From contig JBIOJM010000170.1 in NCBI GenBank assembly GCA_044450785.1, forward strand, positions 1-20,238: a stretch of 20,238 nucleotides of DNA, written 5' to 3'. This DNA comes from JBIOJM01 sp044450785. Its GTDB lineage: Bacteria; Planctomycetota; Planctomycetia; Isosphaerales; Isosphaeraceae. This document shows positions 1-6,011 of this stretch, one piece after another. The notes below the pieces were generated by a model. The model did not search any database. It had not been told where the DNA came from and saw only the letters and a program-made list of their open reading frames with translations. Numbering within the stretch: the stretch's first letter is position 1; each line of letters starts with the position of its first letter. Made by a program: the position numbers and the translations under genes.

Positions 1-393
1 ACGCATGCGATGATTACATTAATGACCACAGTTTCAATAAGCCGGAATTCACTTGTTTCATAGTCAAGTAAACTACGGCACATATCCACGTAGATTTTGA
101 ATAGGCCGCCGGGCAAGAGTCTCAAGTCGTTTAATAGTAAAGGATTGCGCCTTAAGCTAGTGCCATTCGTGTGTCGGACCGACGCGCGCTAGGCCGCCCC
201 GCCGAGGCGGTGGCACGCGTACACACACACCCCAAAAAGTCGAGCCAGGTGTCCCATGGGCCCGAAGGTTGATCATTGGAGAACGACCGTCCGCCGCGTA
301 CGTACGGACCGTCTCGGTGCCTTGCGCCGTTGATCCAAGCACTGACCTTCGCGTACCGCGTCTCCGAGGCCTGAGAGCGGCATCCTCCTCTTC
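1..393. other. AT-rich gene-free left edge
   Basis: No coding region can be supported here. The first 160 bases contain 67 G or C by hand count (about 42%), far below the GC-rich coding sequence that follows. From about 170 onward the composition returns to GC-rich, with short inverted repeats (173-183 and 193-209) but no recognisable protein on either strand. The short minus-strand open frames in 157-476 have no motif and the upper one overlaps the real gene at 394, so they are left out. It may be ordinary spacer or the edge of imported DNA; the window boundary prevents a decision. Confidence 0.5.
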
Positions 394-400
394 TCAGGCC
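368..400 (-). terminator. stem-loop at the 3' end of the UxuA-like gene
   Basis: GGCCTGAGA at 368-376 and TCTCAGGCC at 392-400 form a perfect 9-bp stem around a 15-base loop. The right arm includes the stop codon of the minus-strand gene that ends at 394. No clear T-run follows on the minus strand, so this could be a 3'-end stabilising hairpin rather than a classical rho-independent terminator. Confidence 0.35.
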
Positions 401-1512
401 AAGGCCGCGAGAGCCTGAAGAATGCCGGCGATATAGCCGTAGGCCAACGCGAAGGCTTGCAGCCCTTGCGGGTCATCGGGGTGGCCGGGCACGTGGTCAG
501 GCATCAGCATGAATTCGTAGCCGACTTCGTGGAGCGTCAGCGCCACTTGGAGCATGTCCATGTCGCCTTCGTCGGGGTAGACCTCCCGGAAGTCGTCGCG
601 CTTGCCCCGGACATTACGGAAGTGAATGTTAAAGATTTTCTTGCGCCGGCCGAACTCGCGGATGATGTCGTGGATCTCGCGGCGCGGGTCCTGGAGCATC
701 TCGGCGGTGGTCCCCAGGCAAAGGTTGAGTCCGTGGTAAGGACTCTCCTGGATTGAGACGAATTTGCGGAGTCCTTCGGGTGTTCCCAGCACGCGAACGA
801 TGCCCTGGAAGCCCCGTGTCGGCACTCCCGGATCGTGGGGATGGCAGGCGGCTCGGACCTTGTACTCGTTGCAAACCGGAATGATGCGCTCGAGGAAATA
901 CGTGATCCGCTCCCAGGCGACGTCGGCCGTGACCTTTCCGGCCCTGGTCTGAGGCGGATCCTCGCGGGCATCGGCCAGCCGCCACGTGCTGTAGCGCGAG
1001 CCGCCCCGACCGGGAGTCGTCCCGGTTCGCAAGACCCCCAGGAGGCTCATGTTGTACTTGAACGCCGGAATCCCGGCCTTGGCGCAGGCCGCGATCATCT
1101 TCCGAATGTGTTCGATGTCGCGATCGCGCTCGGGACTTTTCCCCAGCATGATTGCGCCGCGGGGTTCGTGGTCGATATGGCTCGACGACAAGAATGGCAA
1201 AGCCACCATGTCGAGCGCAATTCCGTGTTGTTCACAGAGGTCACGCGTCCGCTGCAGATCCTCGGAGGTCCAAGCTCCGTTTGCGCCAGGGTCGGGGGGA
1301 TATCCGCAGATGTGGCTGACCCCATGCCGTTTGAAGTATTGCAGCATCCGGGGGGTCGTGGGCCCCTGCTGGGTCCCCACGTGCATCTTCACAGGCTTGC
1401 CGGAACGCCTTCGACCTTCCGGCTCTGGCGCCACGCCACCCACGCGGGTCGCCTCGCCGCGAAGCAACGCGGCCCCAGTTCCCATGAGCGAGACGAACGA
1501 CCTTCGCTTCAT
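394..1512 (-). CDS. Tat-exported mannonate dehydratase-like TIM-barrel protein
   Basis: A 372-residue protein resembling the UxuA (D-mannonate dehydratase) and xylose-isomerase-like TIM-barrel families. UxuA dehydrates D-mannonate to 2-keto-3-deoxygluconate in hexuronate breakdown. UxuA-like features seen are a HPHDPGVP segment near the middle (compare HPDDPP in UxuA), NLCLGTTAEM, FNIHFRNVRG, the FREVYPDEGDMDM stretch, and MPDHVPGHPDD near the C-terminus. The N-terminus carries KRRSFVSLMGTGAALL, a twin-arginine signal, so the protein is probably exported folded; E. coli UxuA is cytoplasmic, and this with the diverged motifs makes the substrate uncertain. ATG at 1512 was chosen over GTG at 1515 because AGGAG lies 8 bases upstream of it. 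It is divergent from the unknown gene at 1639. Family confidence is good; the exact reaction is inference. Confidence 0.8.
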   Translation of the reverse strand: MKRRSFVSLMGTGAALLRGEATRVGGVAPEPEGRRRSGKPVKMHVGTQQGPTTPRMLQYFKRHGVSHICGYPPDPGANGAWTSEDLQRTRDLCEQHGIALDMVALPFLSSSHIDHEPRGAIMLGKSPERDRDIEHIRKMIAACAKAGIPAFKYNMSLLGVLRTGTTPGRGGSRYSTWRLADAREDPPQTRAGKVTADVAWERITYFLERIIPVCNEYKVRAACHPHDPGVPTRGFQGIVRVLGTPEGLRKFVSIQESPYHGLNLCLGTTAEMLQDPRREIHDIIREFGRRKKIFNIHFRNVRGKRDDFREVYPDEGDMDMLQVALTLHEVGYEFMLMPDHVPGHPDDPQGLQAFALAYGYIAGILQALAALA

Positions 1513-1571
1513 CACGACGACTCCTGGCTACTGTGGTGCTGTGTTTGGAACCGACTCATCGCAGAACCGTC

Positions 1572-1601
1572 TTGCATCACTTTTCTGACCGCCAATATAA
1601 T
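1572..1601 (+). promoter_or_regulatory. candidate promoter for the 356-residue protein gene
   Basis: A perfect TATAAT at 1596-1601 lies in the divergent spacer, 37 bases before the ATG at 1639. A weak upstream element, TTGCAT at 1572-1577, is 18 bases away. The -10 box is convincing in GC-rich surroundings, the -35 box is not. No equally good promoter was seen for the leftward gene. Confidence 0.4.
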
Positions 1602-1638
1602 CGGCGTCGCTCCGGACCTCACTACCTGAGGCAACCCC

Positions 1639-2709
1639 ATGCGACAACCCCGGCAAGCGAAGGCGTTGATCCGCGTCGAGGACGAGCGAGGCAAGGCGTT
1701 GGCGCTCCCCTCGGGCAGCGCCTATCCTGCCGGAAGCCGGATCAAAGTCGAAACCGGCCACTACCGCGCCTCGATCGCCACCGCGGGGTACGTCACGGGC
1801 GTCGCCGCCGGCTCGTTCGTCGACACGAAGACCGGCGCCCACGACCTCGGATTCGGCCTGAGCATCGTCGACTTCCTGCTCGAACCGGCCGACCCGAAAC
1901 GAGCGATCCCCGCCGGCCAGTACACCTTCGGCGCGGGGGACAAGGTCCACGGCAACATCCCCAAACGCTTCGTCGAAGGCCCCCAGATCTGTACCCAGGC
2001 CAGGCGGCTTACCCCCCGCGTCTATCGCGGCGACGGCTTCGCAGCGATCCAGACCCGGTATCTCTGGAACGTCGCCTACGCTCCCCATCTCCGGGCCGGT
2101 TCCGTCTGGGAGCAGACGCTCATCTTCCCCGAGGCGGAGCGCTTCTTCCTCAGCGCCGACCGAGTCACCACCGTGGCCGAGTCGCCCGCGCTGTTCCTCC
2201 GCGTGGACATGCCCGGCCACATCAAGCACCGGGACGGGATGGGCTTCGACCACGTTTATTTGAGTTATCATCACCCCTCGATCATCCCCTCGACCGAGTT
2301 CGTCGCCGACTTCGCCCCCGACGAGCGCTTCCTCTACCGCCGCGGCGAGCGGCCCTTGCCCGAGCGGTTCATCCGCGCCTATCAGGTTACCCTCCCCGGC
2401 GGCGATGACGGCCCCTGGCTCGCAGGCATGACCCTAAATTCCGAGGACGTGTATCAGGCGTGGTGCCATCAGCGCGGCTACGTCTGCCTGATCGAGGAAC
2501 TCGGTGGCCAGCCCACCCGCCCCGGCGACACGTTCGGCGCCTGCTATCTGATCGGCTGGTTCGACGACCTCGACTCCATGCACCGGACGCACGACCGCTT
2601 CCGCGGCTGGAGTGGGCTGGCCCTGGAAGGGACGGCGGAGAAGCCGACCGGCTACAACGGATTGAAGGGGGGGGATTTAACGGCGGTCCCCATGAATGCC
2701 GGCGAATGA
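1639..2709 (+). CDS. conserved-looking hypothetical protein, unknown function
   Basis: I do not recognise this 356-residue protein. It has no signal peptide and no membrane segment. The first 45 residues (short basic start, then VEDERGKALALPSGSAYPAG) read like a small beta-rich domain. Later parts are rich in aromatic and acidic residues, for example YLSYHHPSIIPSTEF, WNVAYAPHLRAGSVWE and CYLIGWFDDLDSMH, suggesting a folded soluble enzyme or carbohydrate-binding beta-sandwich, but no catalytic motif can be named. The start is supported by TGAGGC about 6 bases upstream. It is divergent from the UxuA-like gene, so a shared role in sugar metabolism is possible but only inferred. Codon bias in a GC-rich reading frame and a clean start argue that it is real. 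Confidence 0.75.
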   Translation: MRQPRQAKALIRVEDERGKALALPSGSAYPAGSRIKVETGHYRASIATAGYVTGVAAGSFVDTKTGAHDLGFGLSIVDFLLEPADPKRAIPAGQYTFGAGDKVHGNIPKRFVEGPQICTQARRLTPRVYRGDGFAAIQTRYLWNVAYAPHLRAGSVWEQTLIFPEAERFFLSADRVTTVAESPALFLRVDMPGHIKHRDGMGFDHVYLSYHHPSIIPSTEFVADFAPDERFLYRRGERPLPERFIRAYQVTLPGGDDGPWLAGMTLNSEDVYQAWCHQRGYVCLIEELGGQPTRPGDTFGACYLIGWFDDLDSMHRTHDRFRGWSGLALEGTAEKPTGYNGLKGGDLTAVPMNAGE

Positions 2710-2728
2710 TTGATAATGATGGCTGAGG

Positions 2729-3736
2729 ATGTGTCGCAGACTGCCGAGCGGGTCCCGGGAGTCGGGGCTGAGCGACGCTGGCGTCCGCCCGGTGGTTTTC
2801 AACGTGAGCGGGGAACCCACCATCCACCTGGTGGACCAGGCGACCGGGATCGCTCGGGCGGAAGGATGCGACCTGGTGATCTCCGTGGGAGGAGGCAGCG
2901 TGATCGACGCAGGCAAGGCCGTGGCGGGCATGCTCGCGAATCCGGGAGCGGTCCGGGATTACCTGGAGCTGGCGGGAGGTGGCAAGCCGTTGCTCAAGCG
3001 TGGAGTGCCGTTCATCGCCGTTCCCACCACGGCGGGCACCGGCACCGAGGTGACCCGCAACGCCGTGCTCGACGTCCCCGAGCACAAGGTGAAGGCAAGC
3101 CTGCGGAGCCCTCACCTGCTGGCGCGGCTGGCCGTCGTCGATCCCGAGCTCACCCTGTCGCTCCCGCCCGCGATGACCGCCTGCACCGGCATGGATGCGC
3201 TGACACAGTTGATCGAACCGTTCGTCAGCAACGCCGCCAACCCGTTCACCGACGGCGTCTGCCGCGAGGGGCTCACGCGCGCGGCAAGATCGCTGGCCAG
3301 GGCCTATCGCGACGGGTCCGACGTCGCGGCCCGCGAGGACATGGCCCTCGCCGCCCTCTTCGGCGGGATCGCCCTGGCGAACGCCAGGCTTGGCGCAGTG
3401 CACGGGTTCGCCAGCGTCCTGGGCGGGACCACCGGCCATGCCCACGGTGCCATCTGCGGCCGGCTCCTCCCCTTCGTCATGGAGGCCAACATTCGCGCGG
3501 TCCACGAACGGGGCGACCCGACCATGATCCAGCGGTACATCGAGATCGCCCGGGCCTTGACCGGCAACCGCGAGGCAGACGCTTGGGACGGAGTCTCCTG
3601 GGTGCGCGGGCTCTGCGCCGCGATGAAGATCCCGCCCCTGCGGGTGGCAGGCCTGTCCACCACCGATTGCGGCCCGCTCATCCCGCTCGCCCAGCGTGCC
3701 AGCAGCATGAGATGGATCGCGGTGCCGTCGAAATGA
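2729..3736 (+). pseudogene. iron-containing alcohol dehydrogenase, truncated at both ends
   Basis: The frame matches the Fe-ADH / maleylacetate reductase family, which oxidises alcohols or reduces maleylacetate with NAD(P). Seen are the nucleotide-binding GGGSVIDAGKA, PTTAGTGTEVTRNAV, the metal-site segment TGMDALTQLIEPFVS, and the later metal-ligand histidines in GAVHGF and GHAHGAICGRLLP. Family members are about 380 residues; this frame gives 335. The usual first 45-50 residues (strand 1 of the nucleotide domain) are missing, since recognisable homology begins only near VFNVSGEPT. At the other end the conserved ASSMKGNP-type segment stops at ASSM (codon 3707-3709) and continues as unrelated residues to a stop, skipping the last helices. 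The 3' break coincides with the end of the DUF899 fragment on the other strand. I infer a broken gene; a functional short paralogue is less likely. Confidence 0.8.
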
Positions 3737-3936
3737 TCGGCCAGAAACGAGCAGCTCGGGCAACCCTCCTCCCAACCGGGACCGAACATGAAGTGGTAGA
3801 CGACGAGCTGGCTCCTGCCGCCGAACAGGTCGGCGAGCTTCTCCTTGCCGCCCGGCCCATCGAAGACGTAGCGCTTCGAAATCGTCTCCGCTACTTGAGT
3901 CGCGGCGTCCTGGCCGATCGCGCCATGGGATGGTCT
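3709..3936 (-). pseudogene. DUF899 (thioredoxin-like) gene fragment
   Basis: Reading leftward from the stop of the SRPBCC gene, the same frame gives ETISKRYVFDGPGGKE, LADLFGGRSQL, YHFMFGPGWEEGC and PSCSFLADHFDG. These are the characteristic stretches of DUF899 proteins, which have a thioredoxin-like fold and a conserved CPSCS motif. Only about 60 residues of a family usually 200-260 long survive. The normal N-terminal 40 or so residues and everything after the HFDG-AIHL segment are gone. The right end abuts the SRPBCC stop at 3937-3939 with no start codon of its own; the left end fuses at about 3709-3712 to the broken alcohol dehydrogenase. DUF899 genes often accompany ArsR/SRPBCC pairs as far as I recall, so this was plausibly the third gene of the neighbouring operon. 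Confidence 0.8.
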
Positions 3937-4416
3937 CTACTTGGTGCCGCCGATTGCACTCTTGCGGCTCTCCGCCACTTGACGAATCCGGAGCAGTTTG
4001 TGGCCCCATCCTTGCGACAGGCCTTGCCGTTGTTCGGACGCCATCTCCCCGATTGCGCGATGGATGAGACTCAAGCGCGTGCCGCGGCCCTGCTCCGTCA
4101 ATCGATACTGCAGGTGGGAAATCGCAGCGTACGACATGAATAGTGGGCCGGTGATCTCAAGCAGCGTCGGAGGCTTGATCACCTGAACGTGGCCCCAGAA
4201 ATGCCCGGCATTGTTGCCCAGGTCTCGGTACCACCTCCCTCCCGGCCAAGGCTCGAGCTTCATCGGAAACGGCCGGCCGTCAGGCATCTCGCTGCCGGGG
4301 CCGAGCTGTTCCAGGAGCGCATCGAACACGACGGTCAAGGGCGCGTCGATGTCGATGTCGTTGTGGAAATCGAGCAGATACTCTTCAGGTAGCGGTGCCG
4401 TCATCGTCTTGGTCAT
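3937..4416 (-). CDS. SRPBCC (AHSA1-like) domain protein
   Basis: A 159-residue single-domain protein of the SRPBCC / START-like superfamily (AHSA1 subgroup), which forms a helix-grip cavity for hydrophobic ligands. Seen are the N-terminal strand DIDIDAPLTVVFDALLEQLG, the LEPWPGGRWYRD segment typical of ArsR-associated members, PPTLLEITGP in the middle, and a closing helix with GWGHKLLRIRQVAE. The ATG at 4414-4416 overlaps the ArsR stop by four bases (ATGA), giving translational coupling and fixing the start. Upstream in-frame codons (to 4539) lie inside the ArsR gene and are rejected. The protein probably acts with, or under control of, the ArsR-like repressor; its ligand is unknown. Confidence 0.88.
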   Translation of the reverse strand: MTKTMTAPLPEEYLLDFHNDIDIDAPLTVVFDALLEQLGPGSEMPDGRPFPMKLEPWPGGRWYRDLGNNAGHFWGHVQVIKPPTLLEITGPLFMSYAAISHLQYRLTEQGRGTRLSLIHRAIGEMASEQRQGLSQGWGHKLLRIRQVAESRKSAIGGTK

Positions 4417-4787
4417 TGCTGTTCCTCCTCTTCGTTGGGGACTCGCTCCGGACCGGCGGAATTCCTTGCCCTTTCTTCCGCTCGGGCCTTGACACGGCTC
4501 AACTGGTGCTTCCAGAAGTGCTCGAATGTCTGGACCCAATCGAAGACGGGCATGAGCTTTTCGCCGTTAATTTTGTACAACCGCTGACGACCCACGCGTC
4601 GCTCGCTGACCAAGCCGACCCTCTTGAGTACGCCGAGGTGCTTGGACACCTGCGGCTGGGGCCAACCGAGAGATTGAACAAGGTCGTTGACCGGACGTTC
4701 ACCCTTGGCCAGAAGGTCGAGCACCTGTCGTCGCCGGTGCTCGGCAATGGCGTTGAAGGAGTCCAGAGTCGTCGGTGCTCTTGCCAC
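4413..4787 (-). CDS. ArsR-family winged-helix transcriptional repressor
   Basis: A small ArsR/SmtB-type DNA-binding protein of about 125 residues. The core is FNAIAEHRRRQVLDLLA, then the recognition region PVNDLVQSLGWPQPQVSKHL, GVLKRVGLVSERRVG, and the wing GRQRLYKIN. The metal-binding ELCVCDL motif of the classic arsenic/cadmium sensors is absent, as is usual for the subgroup paired with SRPBCC proteins, so metal sensing is unlikely. GTG at 4787 was chosen because it sits at the predicted transcription start; GTG at 4793, two codons upstream in frame, is the alternative. The gene overlaps the SRPBCC start by four bases, so the two form one operon. It probably represses its own promoter through the palindrome at 4799-4814. 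Confidence 0.9.
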   Translation of the reverse strand: MARAPTTLDSFNAIAEHRRRQVLDLLAKGERPVNDLVQSLGWPQPQVSKHLGVLKRVGLVSERRVGRQRLYKINGEKLMPVFDWVQTFEHFWKHQLSRVKARAEERARNSAGPERVPNEEEEQQ

Positions 4788-4793
4788 GCCCAC

Positions 4794-4821
4794 ATTATAT
4801 CCCCTTATGGGAATGTGTCAA
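4794..4821 (-). promoter_or_regulatory. consensus sigma-70 promoter of the arsR-SRPBCC operon
   Basis: On the minus strand TTGACA occupies 4821-4816 and TATAAT occupies 4799-4794, separated by 16 bases. Both hexamers match the consensus perfectly. Counting six bases past the -10 box puts +1 at about 4787, which is the first base of an in-frame GTG, so the mRNA is predicted to be leaderless. No Shine-Dalgarno sequence lies in the usual position. Confidence 0.8.
4799..4814. promoter_or_regulatory. candidate ArsR operator palindrome
   Basis: ATCCCC-TTAT-GGGAAT is an imperfect inverted repeat (5 of 6 pairs) filling the spacer between the -35 and -10 boxes. A dimeric ArsR-type repressor bound here would block RNA polymerase, giving autoregulation. 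Inferred from position and symmetry. Confidence 0.5.
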
Positions 4822-5037
4822 GGGCGGTCGATCCGCGTGTCAAGGAATGCGAGTAACTTCTTGGGTGTGATCGAGGAGGAAATCACAGTTTGTGGAGGCC
4901 GCGCTCGCTCACGCGGCAGGTCAAGAATTCGGTGTGAGCGGATCGTGCCAACCAGTGGACAGTTACCGCGGCACGGTGGCAGGCACGGCCAAGCTGTATC
5001 CGACACGTGCCGGGAAGCCGCGTGGCACGACTTCCCC
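4822..5037. other. spacer with no recognisable gene
   Basis: Neither strand shows a protein I recognise. It contains a second CCTTGACAC on the minus strand around 4840, echoing the -35 region of the operon promoter. The only long frames here run through into the adjacent repeats and are artefacts. It may be eroded DNA continuous with the HsdR fragment. Confidence 0.45.
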
Positions 5038-5160
5038 CGCATCCCACGCCTTGGGTTGCGCTGATTGCACCCAGGCCAGCACGTCTTTGGGGAACGAGGC
5101 CAGGGGACGATCCGATTTCGCCGCGTCGCCTTCGTCGTACAGCCAGCCGTTGGCGGCGAG
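5038..5160 (-). pseudogene. fragment of type I restriction endonuclease R subunit (HsdR)
   Basis: About 41 residues on the minus strand read HLAANGWLYDEGDAA followed by FPKDVLAWVQSAQPKAW. This resembles the N-terminal part of HsdR proteins as I remember them, where a segment of the form GWLY-EGDAA-YDR-ALFP-D-LAWVQATQP-AW occurs. HsdR proteins are around 1000 residues and drive ATP-dependent translocation and cleavage, so this is only a scrap. Past position 5038 the match stops. At its start the frame runs straight into the first palindromic repeat at 5161, and the repeat supplies the residues before it. No hsdM or hsdS is visible. I call it a decayed remnant of a defence island. Confidence 0.65.
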
Positions 5161-5427
5161 GTGATCCCAACACACCGGTGGCTAGCGCCATTCCGCTCAT
5201 TTTCCACGGTCTTGACGTTCGCCTGCGTGAGCGGCACGGCGCTAGCCGCCGGTGATCCCAACACACCGGTGGCTAGCGCCATTCCGCTCATTTTCCACGG
5301 TCTTGACGTTCGCTTGCGTGAGCGGCACGGCGCAAGCCGCCGGTGATCCCAACACACCGGTGGCTAGCGCCATTCCGCTCATTCTCCACGGTCTTGACGT
5401 TCCCGTGACCCAGCGGCACGGCGCTAG
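5161..5427. repeat. three tandem 91-bp palindromic repeat units
   Basis: Units start at 5161, 5252 and 5343, an exact 91-base period. Units 1 and 2 differ at two positions by eye. Unit 3 keeps the left part almost exactly, diverges in its right part and ends early at GCTAG (5427). Each unit contains two long inverted arms, for example 5173-5199 with 5228-5254 (24 of 27 pairs) around a 28-base loop, and 5264-5290 with 5319-5345. The cores include ACCGGTGGCTAGC. From memory, interspersed repeats with a GGTGGCTAGC-like core are common in planctomycete genomes, but this was not checked. Because 91 is not a multiple of three, reading frames shift between units, which creates several spurious ORFs that all start in the same sequence. 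Confidence 0.9.
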
Positions 5428-5774
5428 GGCAGGGACCTGCCGCTGCTGGCAGGCGGTCGGGGCTCAACGCGGGCCGCCCGAGCCTCCCGGAGCCGGAGCC
5501 GTACTTCGTGCAGGGCTTTCTCGGTATCGTCCAGCTCCCCGCGGGAGACGCTTTGCCTCTGGTAGAGCCGCCTGACCACGTCGAGGCCCTGCTCCCGGAG
5601 CGCTATCAGCGCCCTCAGAACATTTTCATGCTCCTTCATATCACTTTTTGCGGCCGCGCGGCGGGCCTTGGCTTCGACGAGCTCGATTTCTGCGTCCAGC
5701 AGCTCGCCGGCGGAAACCCCTCCGTGCTTAATCAGCGTCCTGAGCCGCTCGACCTTCTGTTGCGCCAGTTGCAC
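5424..5774 (-). pseudogene. coiled-coil protein fragment
   Basis: An open frame of 116 residues from a GTG, or slightly longer upstream without any ATG. It is rich in Glu, Arg, Ala and Leu with heptad-like spacing: QQKVERLRTLIKHGGVSAGE, then LLDAEIELVEAKARRAAAKS and SRGELDDTEKALHEVRLRLR. The GVSAGELLDAE and SVSRGELDDTE segments form an internal repeat reminiscent of hairpin-forming coiled coils in TolC-like or membrane-fusion proteins. There is no signal peptide. The stop codon lies inside the third palindromic repeat and the upstream end is cut at about 5775, where an unrelated fragment begins on the other strand. I think it is a remnant, but a small intact coiled-coil protein cannot be excluded. 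Confidence 0.5.
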
Positions 5775-5775
5775 T

Positions 5776-5934
5776 TTGATCGTCTGGATGGCCGCCGCAA
5801 TCCGGCCCGTCGGACCCTATCCCGTCGTGGCGCTCTACGGAGAGAACGGCTCGGCCACGAGCACCCTCGTGCGGATCGTCCGGCTGCTTCGATCCCCAGT
5901 CGAACGGAACGCGCCCCGCCCGAAGGAGTTGGTT
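5776..5934 (+). pseudogene. P-loop ATPase fragment with degenerate Walker A
   Basis: About 50 residues on the plus strand read LIVWMAAAIRPVGPYPVVAL, then YGENGSATSTLVRIVRLLRS and ending near PRPKELV. This resembles the P-loop region of phage or plasmid primase/helicase-like ATPases, where the form is GPYPVL-L-GEQGSAKST-ARLLR. The Walker A motif here is GENGSATST: the essential lysine before Ser/Thr has become threonine. No other part of the protein is visible on either side. I infer a decayed fragment of a mobile-element ATPase. Confidence 0.6.
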
Positions 5935-6011
5935 CGATCCAGCCCTGGACAGTCGACCCTGCCGGCTTCTATCTTGGAGCGATGGTCACACGGAGTGAGG
6001 AGAGAGGGCTG

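Noticed and set aside
2387..4009. Minus-strand 540-residue open frame
   Set aside because: Antisense shadow of the 356-residue gene and the dehydrogenase; GC-rich codon structure opens this frame by chance.
2710..4143. Plus-strand 477-residue open frame
   Set aside because: It is an Arg/Pro/Gly-rich shadow over the broken dehydrogenase, the DUF899 fragment and part of the SRPBCC gene, with no motif of its own.
4818..5357. Several minus-strand ORFs all starting with the same short CWDH sequence
   Set aside because: They begin inside the 91-bp repeats and differ only in which unit they start from and how the frame shifts; they are read-through of palindromic repeats, not proteins.
5161..5427. 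Possible CRISPR array
   Set aside because: The whole 91-base unit repeats with no variable spacers, and there are no cas genes; this is a tandem repeat.
5424..5774. Intact TolC-like or membrane-fusion protein
   Set aside because: Only a coiled-coil segment exists, with no signal peptide, no beta-barrel or lipoyl domain and both ends cut at unrelated sequence.
5508..6011. N-terminal extension of the receiver-PP2C protein
   Set aside because: The extension runs through unrelated gene scraps on both strands, while a good ribosome-binding site precedes ATG 6012 and the receiver starts right there.
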